From: Torymus aiolomorphi
Lineage: Eukaryota; Arthropoda; Insecta; Hymenoptera; Torymidae
DNA length: 64,000 nt
Direction of reading: 5' to 3'
Assembly: GCA_036365515.1 (NCBI GenBank)
Contig: CM070875.1
Coordinates: forward strand, 91,156,128-91,220,127
Part shown: piece by piece, positions 11,901 to 21,463 of the stretch
Numbering within the stretch: the stretch's first letter is position 1
Layout of the letters: each line of letters opens with the position of its first letter
Made by a program: the position numbers and the translations under genes
The notes under the pieces: generated by a model
What the model was told of the DNA's origin: nothing
The model's database searches: none
Seen by the model: the letters and a program-made list of their open reading frames with translations, nothing else

Positions 11901-12452
11901 AAAGTTTGGCCCGTTGGAAGGAGCGGCTTGACGCCCTTCCAAACCTTCATCAACGAGCCGCCTCGCAGGCGAGAGCGGCTCAAGATCGCCAAGCCAGCTA
12001 TTATGATGCCGGCAGGCGAGAGCCAGATTTCAAGCCGGGAGACAGGGTCTGGAAGCGCAGCCACCCACTCTCCTCGGCCGCGAAGGGCGTCGCGGCGAAA
12101 CTAGCGCCTAGGTTTGAAGGGCCGTATTGGATTACGGCCGTGCTGGCTCCAACACCTACCGATTGGTAGGTGAGGGGGCCAAATTGAGGAGATAGTGGCC
12201 GCTGACCAGCTTAAGCCCTATCGCGGTGAGTCGCCTGAGTCGAATGGAGTCGACGCGGAAGGCGATCCCAGGGGGACGCCTGTGAGCGAACCACCCGCCC
12301 CTCAGGGGACAGGGGAGCCCCCCGAGAGCACGCGGGGGAGACCGCGGAGGGCGCGCGGCGCAACTACGGGTCCCGCCGAACCAACTTCGGTAGGACCGCG
12401 AGCCCCGAATGCTCCTCGCAGGGGACGCGGTCGTCCCCGCAAGCCTCCGTAG
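8960..12452 (+). pseudogene. pol: pol of element 1 (PR-RT-RNase H-IN)
   Basis: Replication polyprotein made by -1 frameshifting from gag. Protease: the active-site triad reads Asp-Pro-Gly at about codon 81, where Asp-Thr/Ser-Gly is required, so it is probably inactive. RT: YLDD is present at about codon 396. RNase H has the VTDHSSL segment. Integrase (from about 11150) has the HHCC N-domain and intact Asp-Asp-Glu contexts (AGDIIGP, SDNGTEF, PVERANR). An in-frame TAA at 10979-10981 separates RNase H from integrase. Two small frameshifts at about 12140-12180 break the integrase tail. The tail, open at 12195-12452, is Pro/Arg-rich with AT-hook-like GRPRR (about 12332) and GRGRPRK (about 12424) motifs. 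There is no chromodomain. Confidence 0.9.
8966..8972 (+). promoter_or_regulatory. -1 frameshift slippery heptamer GGGAAAC
   Basis: In the gag frame the bases read G-GGA-AAC, the X-XXY-YYZ form of a -1 slippery site. It lies a few codons before the gag stop and inside the 31-nt overlap with pol, which has no ATG there. Element 2 has the identical heptamer at the equivalent place. Confidence 0.7.
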
Positions 12453-12522
12453 CGCTGCGCGCCGAGCGCTTATCCCCCCCCGAGACGTGCGATAAACTAC
12501 ACGCGGATATAGTGAAACTGGC

Positions 12523-12546
12523 CTAACCTGAGATGTTCTTTTCCAG
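12523..12546 (+). other. Predicted splice acceptor for ORF3, element 1
   Basis: A CTAAC branch-point match at 12523 is followed by TTCTTTTCCAG ending at 12546. The ORF3 ATG is the very next base. The likely donor is GTAAGT in the LTR at 5994. The same arrangement is found in element 2. Confidence 0.6.
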
Positions 12547-13443
12547 ATGTTGGAGATCTCCGAGCAGACGCTGGAGGAGGCCATGGCCGCGCTAATAACC
12601 CTCGACTTGGGCAAACCCGTCGAGGGCGTGGCCCAGGCGGTGCTCCACCTCCTGCGCCAACGTCGGCAGCGCCTCGAAGACGAGGCTATGGAGCGACTGC
12701 AGGAGCAGCCCCTCCTAGAGGAGGCCGACGCCCACGAGGAGAGCCGGGCGGGTACCAGCCCCGGCGTGCCCCGCTTCGCCCCCAAGGAGGAGCCTGCCAC
12801 GCCGCCCCGCGGCGCAATCCCCGCCGGCTACCCGCGGAGGGTCCAGCGCGATGCCGCCTCGCAGACGGAGGCCCACCTCCTGCCTGCGGAGCCCACCTGG
12901 GACGAGCTGCGCGCCGGGCTGTCGACAATCCGGGAGATGGACCGCGCCGCCAACCAGGCCCGCGCCGAGGTGTTCGCGGCCTTGGAGCGGCACGTCGGGG
13001 TCCACGGGGAGCAGCCCCCGGAGGTCGACTCCTGGCGCCGGATGATGCTGGCCAAGCAGGAGGAGGCCGAGCACCTGGTCGCCTGGCGAGCGGAGCGACG
13101 TTCCCGCATGCAGCGGGAAAAGGTGGAGGAGGAGGCACGCCTCCGTGCCGCGTCGGAGCGGGCCCTGGAGGAGGCCCGCGCCCGCCGCCTCGCCGAGGAA
13201 GCCGAGCTCCAGGCAGCCCGCGCTCGGTGGAATCAGGCCCGCCGAGACGAGGAGCGGGACGCCCCCGCTTCTGCTATGTGTGCGGGTGGCCGGGGGTGCG
13301 CCTGCCGCGCAAATGCCCCCGAGCGGCTACGCATCCGCCGAAATCCACGGCGCCTCCCTGTGGCTGGCCCGGGGGGGGACGCTTTCGATTCGCCGGTTTC
13401 GAACTGTACAGTTTTTTTTTGGTGGAAATTTTTTTGTACATAG
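12547..13443 (+). CDS. ORF3 of element 1: coiled-coil, zinc-motif protein in env position
   Basis: Protein of unknown function encoded between pol and the 3' LTR, where some Ty3 elements carry env. It has no signal peptide and no membrane segment, so it is not an envelope. Codons 1-60 are helical and Leu-rich. Codons about 185-235 are strongly Arg/Glu/Ala-rich and predicted coiled coil. The open frame gives 298 residues. However, a one-base change near 13258-13266 appears to have shifted the end: in the +2 frame the text reads CYVCGWPGVRLPRKCPRAATH, a CX2CX10CX5H motif that element 2 keeps in frame. ATG follows a splice-acceptor AG directly, so a spliced subgenomic mRNA is likely. A nucleic-acid-binding accessory role is inference. 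Confidence 0.65.
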   Translation: MLEISEQTLEEAMAALITLDLGKPVEGVAQAVLHLLRQRRQRLEDEAMERLQEQPLLEEADAHEESRAGTSPGVPRFAPKEEPATPPRGAIPAGYPRRVQRDAASQTEAHLLPAEPTWDELRAGLSTIREMDRAANQARAEVFAALERHVGVHGEQPPEVDSWRRMMLAKQEEAEHLVAWRAERRSRMQREKVEEEARLRAASERALEEARARRLAEEAELQAARARWNQARRDEERDAPASAMCAGGRGCACRANAPERLRIRRNPRRLPVAGPGGDAFDSPVSNCTVFFWWKFFCT

Positions 13444-13498
13444 TTTTTTGTAAATATTTTGTTGTATATAGTGTATAGGTGATGTGCCCCAGAGGCTG

Positions 13499-13567
13499 GA
13501 ATAAAAAGGAAGAGCCTCCACCTAACCTGTTGTTTTCGCCTTATTTCTGCGCCCTTCCTCTTTTCAG
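13499..13567 (+). other. Poly(A) signal and second splice acceptor after ORF3
   Basis: AATAAA lies at about 13499. It is followed by CTAAC at 13522 and a pyrimidine-rich CTTCCTCTTTTCAG ending at 13567. Element 2 also has AATAAA (about 60119) and a TCTTTCAG acceptor (60201) just before its 3' LTR. The purpose is unknown. Confidence 0.45.
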
Positions 13568-13593
13568 ATGTCGCGTACGGGGTACGCCAAATC

Positions 13594-13604
13594 TGGGTGG
13601 GGGG
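13594..13604 (+). other. Polypurine tract, element 1
   Basis: GGGTGGGGGG directly precedes the 3' LTR and would prime plus-strand DNA synthesis. Confidence 0.75.
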
Positions 13605-13991
13605 TGTAACGGGTGCAGGCAATAAAGGCGAAAGAGCCGCGTGTACCGCGCCGCGAGGTTTGAATCGCGCGCGCTTGCACGTACAGCGGCTCGCTGCGCG
13701 CCAAGCGGGACGCGCGGGAGGCGAAGCAAGAAGAAGAAGAAGACGCCGCCGTAGCGCTTCGAAGGGACGCCGCGGCCATTGATGGGCAGTCTAGTCCTGT
13801 AGCGCAACAGGTGCGCACGTGTTCTCCCGCCATATACGAGTGCTGTGCTTCGGAGTGCCCCGCCAGTGCCGCATCCCGCCCTGCGGAACAGCCCTTGCGC
13901 CTCCGATCCGCCGCCAGCCCCGCAGCGACGCATCACCGGCTGCCTCGCCGGCCGGGCCACTCCACCACCCAGAAAGCGAGAGCGCGGGAGC

Positions 13992-14025
<34 letters not shown>

Positions 14026-14800
14026 GACTTCGAGCGACGCGCTGGCCAGCGCTAAAGTAAGTGTGCGCTTCATTTGTATTTTTGCCGCGTAGGTTTTGCG
14101 TGCGAGCGGCCACGCGTAAGAAGTGTTACGCGGCTATCCGACGCCGCCTGCGTAGAGGCAAGCGGCCTCGTGTGCGAGAGCGCGGCGGCCATTTTGTGGC
14201 GTCTCGCGGCGCGGTGACGCCGGCCGTGCGACCGGCCGGCTCCGCGTAAGTCTCGGCCTGCGCGTTCGTTTTTTTTGTAGGAGATGTTCGGGCTTCGCGC
14301 CCCTTAGCGCGATTCCTTTTGACGAATAAACTTTATTTATTTTACTTTTCATTATTCGTGTCGAGTCTGTCATTTTCCGTTCTCTATCCCCCCGAATACC
14401 GCCCTCTACCTTTTCAGCAGCTGCAGCTAGTCGGAGGCTTCACCTCCTAGAGGAGCAACGTCAACGGGGAAATTGTAAGTGAAAGTCGCTCAGGTTAACC
14501 TGAGCGACGTTGTACGGGAACACCGGCGAGAGTAGGTCAGGCTAGTGCATATCTAGCCGCCGGTGGATTGTGCGCCGAAGTCAGCGGCAGCGGCATAGCG
14601 CAGCGCCGGGTCTAGTAGAAGGCGGCCTAAGCTTTCTACAGCGAAAGCCGGGCGCGCTTGTTCTGAGCCTGCGCCAACGCGCTCCGGCCGGCCGACGGGT
14701 CCGTCTACAACGGCGCGCTGCTCTGGGCGTAGTAGACGCCCGTTTATCGCCTGGCGCATCCCAGAGAGGGATTAATACCCTCTTTTAAATTCACCCCGTT

Positions 14801-14803
<3 letters not shown>
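13605..14803 (+). repeat. 3' LTR of element 1
   Basis: 1199 bp, TGTAACGGG to CCCGTTACA. It repeats the 5' LTR nearly identically at both ends and adds a 666-bp block at 14105-14770 with AATAAA at about 14322. GTAAGT is present at 14057. The (GA)n run is a few repeats longer than in the 5' copy. Confidence 0.9.
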
Positions 14804-14834
<31 letters not shown>

Positions 14835-15370
14835 AGCTTTTTGTTATGTAGGATATACGACAGAAATATATATTTCATGAAATTAATTTTGTAAAATTTT
14901 CACACAAATAATAACATTTTAATTTATTTTCGTAAAAATTTAAATATTACAAGTTTAAATTTAAATTTATATTTATATAATTTGAACTTTAAGTAAAATT
15001 TAGTATTACATGATTTGTATATAAATTATTTATTGTATTCAAATTTACGAAAATTGGTATTTATAATATATTTTTTTAAATATATTTTCTTTAATATATT
15101 CTTCAATGTTTTGTTCTTAAGCTTTTCATATTTTAAAACTTGTTTATGTTTATTGTTCCTGATATATATATTTTAGATTTTATAGAATTTTGTTAACAAT
15201 ATGTAGAATATATGAAAGAAATATGTATACGTAATAATATATAATTTATTAAAAATGTTAATACCATTCTTATAAAATTGAAATATTTTATATTAAAAAT
15301 TTTATATATCTGATAAATATTTATAAAAAGTTAAAATTTAGTAATAATTTTCGTAAAGTTCTAATTATTT
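14804..15370. other. AT-rich non-coding stretch
   Basis: Very AT-rich. 15088-15175 resembles 5380-5460 on the other side of element 1. It may be the 3' untranslated part of the minus-strand Helitron, but nothing here proves that. Confidence 0.4.
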
Positions 15371-15784
15371 TTAATCAGAAAGTTTTTCGTTACTTATATT
15401 TTCAATTAAATTTTTTAAATAATTCATATCATACTCTTTAAGTATTTTTTCACAATATTTGTTATACTTACTTTCTTCTTTTTCATGATTTTCCACTATG
15501 TCGTTTAATGTATCTAATTTTATAGCATATTTTAAATTTTCTACTTCAATATTTTTTTTTTGTTCTGGATCCCAAATAAGTGGTACACTGGTAACAATAT
15601 CATAATCATTAATTTGATTGATTAAATAATTTTCATATTCATCTTGTTCATTTATATGTTCTTGTATTTGATTATTCATATCATTTAATTGTCTAGCATG
15701 TTGTACACTATTAACTTGAATATACATCTTTTGTTGTGGATCCCATCTTAATGGACTTGGAGTTGAATCTCCTTGATCAACCAT
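15371..15784 (-). CDS. 137-residue unknown protein with internal duplication
   Basis: Not recognised. An open minus-strand frame starts with ATG, and its coding strand continues from the direction of the Helitron helicase remains. It is acidic, with an internal repeat: a W-D-P-(Q/E)-Q-K segment followed by V-N/E-(S/N) and a basic-hydrophobic stretch occurs at about residues 14-35 and 67-88. The C-terminus is helical, rich in Glu, Asn and Lys. It could be an accessory Helitron gene or an unrelated ORF in AT-rich DNA. Confidence 0.35.
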   Translation of the reverse strand: MVDQGDSTPSPLRWDPQQKMYIQVNSVQHARQLNDMNNQIQEHINEQDEYENYLINQINDYDIVTSVPLIWDPEQKKNIEVENLKYAIKLDTLNDIVENHEKEESKYNKYCEKILKEYDMNYLKNLIENISNEKLSD

Positions 15785-15977
15785 ACTGTATCTTATTAAA
15801 ATATTTTTAATTAGGTCAAATAATAGATATTAATTTAATTATAATTATATAAAATACCTTAAATTTATTTTATTATTATGAGTACTTATTATATCAGAAA
15901 AAATGATAATAATTTATTTTATATTTATTGAGTTGAGTTTAATTATTTTTTTTATTATATCATGTTATTTAAAAATG

Positions 15978-17198
15978 TTAATTATTTAATATTTCTTTCC
16001 AAACAATGTTTGGTATTTCTTTTTTATTCTCACATTCATTTTGTATATATATATTATTTGGATTTTTACATCTAGAAAGAGCCACATATAATTGTCCATG
16101 TGTAAATAAAGATTTTTCTATAAATATTCCTACATTATCAAAACTTTGACCTTGTGCTTTATTAATAGTTATTGCAAAAGCTAAAATGATAGGAAATTTT
16201 TTTCTATATAAAATAAATGATAAAGATGAAGATTCACAAGTACTTAATGTTATCCGGGGTATAAATACTTTATTCCTTTTATTTTCTCCAATAATAATTT
16301 CTGCCTCTATATTATATTTATATAATTTCGTTACTTTTAGACGTGTTCCATTACATAAACTATCAATTATACTAAGATTACGAATTAACATGATAATAGT
16401 ATTTACTTTTAATATTATTTTATGTGGAGGTAAACCTTCACGAATATTATTTAACATTTCTATTAGATAATTTAAATGAATATTTTCATCTGTTTGATCA
16501 ACTCCTTTATGTGTTGCTCGATCTATACTGTAATATGTTACTGCCTTACTATTAATTAAATTTAATATTTTACTATTTAACATATTAACTTCTTCGTTAT
16601 GTGAACTCAAAATAACACTTTGAGAAAAATGGTAATTGTTGTTAATGTTTTTATAAATTTCATGGCAAACGTCATTTGTAATCCATTGATTAGGAATTAA
16701 AAATGGATTAATTATACCTTCACCAATATCTAATAAAAATGATGCAAAATCTTTACTTTGTGTACGAATATTTATTTTTAAATTAGAAATAGTAAATAAT
16801 GGCCAAAGGTATGAATTTTTTACTGTTTGTTCTATGATAGTATTTCTAAACCCTCGTTTAACTACTGGTAGAATTTGTGGAAAATCTCCACCTAAAACAA
16901 TTAACTTTCCTCCAAAAGGTTCATCCGTGTAACTAATATCTCTTAAAGTTTTATCAACGATTTCTAATGCTTTTTTAGGAATCATTGAAGCTTCGTCCCA
17001 AATTATAATATCTGCTTCTCTTAATTTTTTTTTTATCAGAATCTAGTTTTACAAATGCACTTTCAATAGTACTTAAATCTAATGGTAATCTGAACGTTCG
17101 GTGACTGGTCATACCCTTTGGTAATAAAATAGAAGCTATTCCAGTCCAAGCCATAGATAAAATTTTTTTTTAATGAAATAAAATAATATATCAATGTC
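15978..17198 (-). pseudogene. Helitron Pif1-like helicase, C-terminal part
   Basis: Minus-strand fragment of a Rep/helicase protein. The 335-codon open part (15978-16985) contains LIVLGGDFPQILPV (helicase motif III-like), INKAQGQSFDNVGIF (motif V-like) and QLYVALSRCK (motif VI-like), typical of the Pif1-like helicases of Helitrons. Upstream codons to about 17183 continue the domain (a D-E-A-S motif just before 16985), with frameshifts. The reading is cut at 17198 by the Penelope complex. The N-terminal helicase part, with its Walker A motif, resumes at 22971. The Rep nuclease domain was not found. Confidence 0.85.
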
Positions 17199-17569
17199 AT
17201 TAAAAATATTACTTATGTCGACTGCAATTTAATATCAACTGATAAGAATTTTTCCATCGGTCTTACAGTCTTACAAATTAAATTAAAATAATTAATATTT
17301 ATGGCAGTCAGATTGCCCTTGTTTATAATCACCCCCGCAGAATCTGAAATAAAAACTTAATTAAAATCTGGAAAAAACTTTGTTAGCAAAGGACGATCTG
17401 ACTGCCCACCACCACCACATTGTCCGACGTTTCGAGCCTGCTCCGGCTCCTCCTCAGGGACTGAAATAAAACCCGCGATACACCTCCTTATATAGCATGC
17501 ACCCATACCCCCTTCTTGTATCTTACACCCCCACCCTCTACATTCCCCTCTCCAACTTCTCATTCTCAC
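17199..17569 (-). repeat. PLE family 1 terminal repeat (pLTR), left copy
   Basis: Its start, ATTAAAAATATTACTTATG, recurs at about 20058. The body (GGCAGTCAGATTGCCC, GGACGATCTGAC, the hammerhead core) recurs at 20058-20430, on the + strand at 22640-22970, and in the 50.7-51.2 kb pair. Confidence 0.85.
17423..17457 (-). ncRNA. Hammerhead ribozyme-like motif, PLE family 1
   Basis: On the minus strand CTGAGGA is followed by a 5-bp stem (GAGCC/GGCTC) with a six-base loop and then GAAACGTC. GTCC before the core can pair with GGAC after it. This matches the minimal hammerhead form (very short stem III, ACGU palindrome) known in PLEs. Confidence 0.7.
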
Positions 17570-20026
17570 TTAAATTAATAAAGAATGATAAATGTTATCT
17601 AATTTACTTGACTCTATCATTAAATTTACATTATTCCGATTTCTTAGAATGTGAATACTTTCAAGGCTTTCCCTCTTATATTTATTCTTAATCCCCTGTT
17701 CCAAAATATCCATACTCCCAAAATCGAAAGAATGCAAACTATTTAAACAATGTTCTTTCAAACCCGATGTACAACTTGAGCTGCGTAAACTATATTGATG
17801 TTCATATATTCTCTTTTTCAAATATCTACCCGTTTGACCAATATAACAACCATTACAATCCCTACAATTAATTTTATAAACAACTCCCGATTTCAAACAT
17901 TTATCATCCTTGTCTTTACAATTACTAAATAACCTTTCTAAATTATTATCATTTCTAAAGAAAACTTGAATATTGTGTTTACTAAAAACCCTTCTAATCC
18001 TTTCCGACAAACCTCTAACATATGGTAAACTAAAATATGCATTCTTTCCATTTCTATTCCTTGTTTGATTATCTACCCGCTGCTTCAATCCACCATTATA
18101 AATTTCCCACACTCTCTCATCAATCATTTTATCAATAAATTTTACGGGATAACTATTTTTAATAAATGTTTCTCTAACTAAATTTAAATTCTTTTTCCTA
18201 AAATCTTTATGTGACAATTTAATCGCTCTGTCAATGACCACTTTGATCGCACCTGTCTTGTTTCCGAATTGGTGGTGAGAATCAAAATTTAAAAATCTAC
18301 CTGACCATGTAGGTTTTCTATACCAATCTAATTTCACTCTATTATTATTACCTCTAATGACTCTAATATCTAAAAAACTCAATTGATAATCTTTCTCAAC
18401 TTCTTTTGTGAATTTAATTCTATCATGGATAGAATTAAACACATCCACCATTTCATCCACAAAACATTCTGGTACAACTGCAAAAATGTCATCAACATAT
18501 CTTTTAAAAATAATTGGCTGAAAAACCAACTTAGACAAAGCAATACTTTCCAATTTTTCCATTACTAAATTGGCTATAACAGGTGACAAAGGTGATCCCA
18601 TTGGACAACCATATCTTTGTTCATATAGACTATTATCAAAAGAAAAAATTGTGTTTTTAAAAACCAAATTAAGTGCCTTTATAAATTCATCTTTTGTTAA
18701 ACTAGTATGTACTTTAATTTCCAACCATTTATCTTGTATAATATCATTCAACAACTCTAAAGGTATATTTGTAAACAAAGATACTACATCCAATGAAACC
18801 ATCCTATGATCATTCGGAATAATAATATCTTTCATTATACCATAAAAACTCCAACTATCTTTAATATATGAATTTGTTTTACCCACTATCTTGAACAATA
18901 TATTAGACAAAAATCTAGCAAGTCTATACGTCGGAAAATTTATCGATGATATTATTATTCTATATGTCAACTGTTCTTTGTGAATCTTAGGAAGCCCATA
19001 ACATTTAACTACAGTGCCATTTTCACATTTTAAATATTTAAACATACTATCTTTAATATAAGCTTTTGTTTTCCAATGCATCAATAATTCTTTCAATTTA
19101 TCTTGTAGTCTATTGATATGTGGATTCCTAATTTTCACATAAGTGGTATCATCCTCCAACATAAGTTGAATTTTATTAATATAATCCCTTTTATCTGAAA
19201 CTACAGTTACATTTCCTTTATCTGCTTTTTGGAAGATCATATTCGGATTCTCTCTCAAGAATTTCTTCGTTATTTTTAATTCATGGAATAAATTACTGTT
19301 CAAATAATTATCAAATCTATGTTCTCTTTTAAAATTATCAACAACTTTAACTAAAGAACTCCTACATTCTTTTTTAAACTCCAGATTAAAACTACTCATA
19401 CTACTTTCTACCTCAGCGATGATATTCTTGATCGGAAGAGATTTACTTGAATATGATATTCCAAATTTAGCAGCCTTTGACATGATATTTACCACTTCTT
19501 CTGGTATTACTTTGTCAGTTAAATTTCTAAACCAATCCTTATTAACATTGTTAGTTTGATTGACCTGAGAGTGTTTTCTATGCTTTAAATATTCAAATTT
19601 TCTTTTTAATTTACTCATATGGTTATATTTTACTTTTTCAAAGTGCCTCTTTTGGCCACGAAAAAATTCTTGCAAATCATTCTGTTCTATTTTATTATAT
19701 AAATATCTTTCAAGCTCTAATAAATATTTATTCAAACGATTGATTTCAAAATTTAAATCTCTAATTTCTAAGTTAAGTAATTTATTTTTGAAAAAGAAAA
19801 TATTTTTCCGTAGATCATAAGAAACTCTTTTATTGTAATCCCGATAAAAACCCTTATCATCAAATTTTTTTCCAATATGTTTAGGAAAAATATTTGATTT
19901 TTTACACCTTAGAAGAAAAGTGAGTTGCTCCTTTAAAATTACAATCCTTAAAATCATTTTTACCCATTTTGAGCAATAATCTTTCACCACCTTCCCATAA
20001 ATCCCATATATATCTCTAAAAAACAT
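17570..20026 (-). CDS. Penelope-like reverse transcriptase with GIY-YIG endonuclease
   Basis: 818-codon open frame with no lesions. The N-terminal ~250 residues are Lys-rich and helical. The reverse transcriptase follows: MVSLDVVSLFTNIP holds the motif A Asp, CPMGSPLSPVIAN is the motif B region, and RYVDDIFAVV, at about residue 507, is the catalytic YxDD. Near residues 700-720 a Cys pair (CKDKDDKC) precedes a GIY-YIG nuclease with VYKINCRDC and GCYIGQTGRYLKKRIYEH. This is the endonuclease-bearing Penelope plan. The gene lies between two terminal repeats with hammerhead motifs. Neighbouring fragments are nearly identical, so it may be recently active and intact. Function: target-primed reverse transcription in the nucleus. 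Confidence 0.95.
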   Translation of the reverse strand: MFFRDIYGIYGKVVKDYCSKWVKMILRIVILKEQLTFLLRCKKSNIFPKHIGKKFDDKGFYRDYNKRVSYDLRKNIFFFKNKLLNLEIRDLNFEINRLNKYLLELERYLYNKIEQNDLQEFFRGQKRHFEKVKYNHMSKLKRKFEYLKHRKHSQVNQTNNVNKDWFRNLTDKVIPEEVVNIMSKAAKFGISYSSKSLPIKNIIAEVESSMSSFNLEFKKECRSSLVKVVDNFKREHRFDNYLNSNLFHELKITKKFLRENPNMIFQKADKGNVTVVSDKRDYINKIQLMLEDDTTYVKIRNPHINRLQDKLKELLMHWKTKAYIKDSMFKYLKCENGTVVKCYGLPKIHKEQLTYRIIISSINFPTYRLARFLSNILFKIVGKTNSYIKDSWSFYGIMKDIIIPNDHRMVSLDVVSLFTNIPLELLNDIIQDKWLEIKVHTSLTKDEFIKALNLVFKNTIFSFDNSLYEQRYGCPMGSPLSPVIANLVMEKLESIALSKLVFQPIIFKRYVDDIFAVVPECFVDEMVDVFNSIHDRIKFTKEVEKDYQLSFLDIRVIRGNNNRVKLDWYRKPTWSGRFLNFDSHHQFGNKTGAIKVVIDRAIKLSHKDFRKKNLNLVRETFIKNSYPVKFIDKMIDERVWEIYNGGLKQRVDNQTRNRNGKNAYFSLPYVRGLSERIRRVFSKHNIQVFFRNDNNLERLFSNCKDKDDKCLKSGVVYKINCRDCNGCYIGQTGRYLKKRIYEHQYSLRSSSCTSGLKEHCLNSLHSFDFGSMDILEQGIKNKYKRESLESIHILRNRNNVNLMIESSKLDNIYHSLLI

Positions 20027-20057
20027 TTTACCCCACCTTTAATAGACCTTAGTTTTA

Positions 20058-21217
20058 TCATTAAAAATATTACTTATGTCGACTGCAATTTAATATCAAC
20101 TGATAAGAATTTTTCCATCGGTCTTACAGTCTTACAAATTAAATTAAAATAATTAATATTTATGGCAGTCAGATTGCCCTTGTTTATAATCACCCCCGCA
20201 GAATCTGAAATAAAAACTTAATTAAAATCTGGAAAAAACTTTGTTAGCAAAGGACGATCTGACTACCCACCACCACCACATTGTCCGACGTTTCGAGCCT
20301 GCTCCGGCTCCTCCTCAGGGACTGAAATAAAACCCGCGATACACCTCCTTATATACCATGCACCCATACCCCCTTCTTTTCTCTTACCTCACCACCCTCC
20401 ACATTCCCCTCTCCAACTTGCCGTTCTCACTTAAATTAATAAAGAATGATAAATGTTATCTAATTTACTTGACTCTATCCTTAAATTTACATTATTCCGA
20501 TTTCTTAGAATGTGAATACTTTCAAGGCTTTCCCTCTTATATTTATTCTTAATCCCCTGTTCCAAAATATCCACACTCCCAAAATCGAAAGAATGCAAAC
20601 TATTTAAACAATGTTCTTTCAAACCCGATGTACAACTTGAGCTGCGTAAACTATATTGATGTTCATATATTCTCTTTTTCAAATATCTACCCGTTTGACC
20701 AATATAGCAACCATTACAATCCCTACAATTAATTTTATAAACAACTCCCGATTTCAAACATTTATCATCCTTGTCTTTACAATTACTAAATAACCTTTCT
20801 AAATTATTATCATTTCTAAAGAAAACTTGAATATTATGTTTACAAAAACCCTTCTAATCCTTTCCGACAAACCTCTAACATATGGTAAACTAAAATATGC
20901 ATTCTTTCCATTTCTATTCCTTGTTTGATTATCTACCCGCTGCTTCAATCCACCATTATAAATTTCCCACACTCTCTCATCAATCATTTTATCAATAAAT
21001 TTTATGGGATAACTATTTTTAATAAATGTTTCTCTAACTAAATTTAAATTCTTTTTCCTAAAATCTTTATGTGACAATTTAATCACTCTGTCAATGACAC
21101 CTTTGATCGCACCTGTCTTGTTTCCGAATTGGTGGTGAGAATCAAAATTTAAAAATCTACCTGACCATGTAGGTTTTCTATATCCATCTAATTTCACTCT
21201 ATTATTATTACCTCTAA
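20058..21217 (-). pseudogene. PLE family 1, second copy, 5'-truncated
   Basis: Terminal repeat (20058-20430) plus the C-terminal part of the PLE gene, including GIY-YIG (20431-20757). A missing base near 20845 shifts the frame relative to the full copy. The upstream part reads from 21197. It ends at an inverted junction at about 21218. Confidence 0.88.
20284..20318 (-). ncRNA. Hammerhead ribozyme-like motif, PLE family 1
   Basis: Second minus-strand copy, identical in the core to the one at 17423-17457: CTGAGGA at 20312-20318 and GAAAC at 20290-20294 (both as reverse complement). Confidence 0.7.
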
Positions 21218-21463
21218 TTTAGATATTAGAGTCATTAGAGGTAATAATAATAGAGTGAAATTAGATTGGTATAGAAAACCTACATGGTCAGGTAGATTTT
21301 TAAATTTTGATTCTCACCACCAATTCGGAAACAAGACAGGTGCGATCAAAGGTGTCATTGACAGAGCGATTAAATTGTCACATAAAGATTTTAGGAAAAA
21401 GAATTTAAATTTAGTTAGAGAAACATTTATTAAAAATAGTTATCCCGTAAAATTTATTGATAA
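21218..21463 (+). pseudogene. PLE family 1 fragment, + strand
   Basis: About 246 bp of the region just after the RT core, beginning TTAGATATTAGAGTC, in inverted orientation to the preceding copy. It is joined head-on to the next minus fragment. Confidence 0.85.

Larger units (their letters stand above)
5548..14803 (+). mobile_element. Ty3/gypsy-type LTR retrotransposon, element 1
   Basis: The element is 9.26 kb and starts TGTAACGGG and ends CCCGTTACA. It has ATAT on both sides, a primer-binding site two bases after the 5' LTR and a purine tract before the 3' LTR. Order: 5' LTR, leader with 100-bp-spaced palindromes, gag, pol (protease, RT, RNase H, integrase), a third ORF, 3' LTR. Protease before RT and integrase after RNase H is the Ty3 order. 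Gag, pol and ORF3 each carry disabling changes, so it is non-autonomous now. The two LTRs differ by a 666-bp block. Confidence 0.93.

Noticed and set aside
12156..13138. Arg/Pro-rich minus-strand frames opposite ORF3 and the pol tail
   Set aside because: GC-rich antisense shadows without recognisable features.
12547..13443. ORF3 as an envelope gene (errantivirus-like)
   Set aside because: No signal peptide, transmembrane segment, furin site or fusion-peptide-like stretch in either element.
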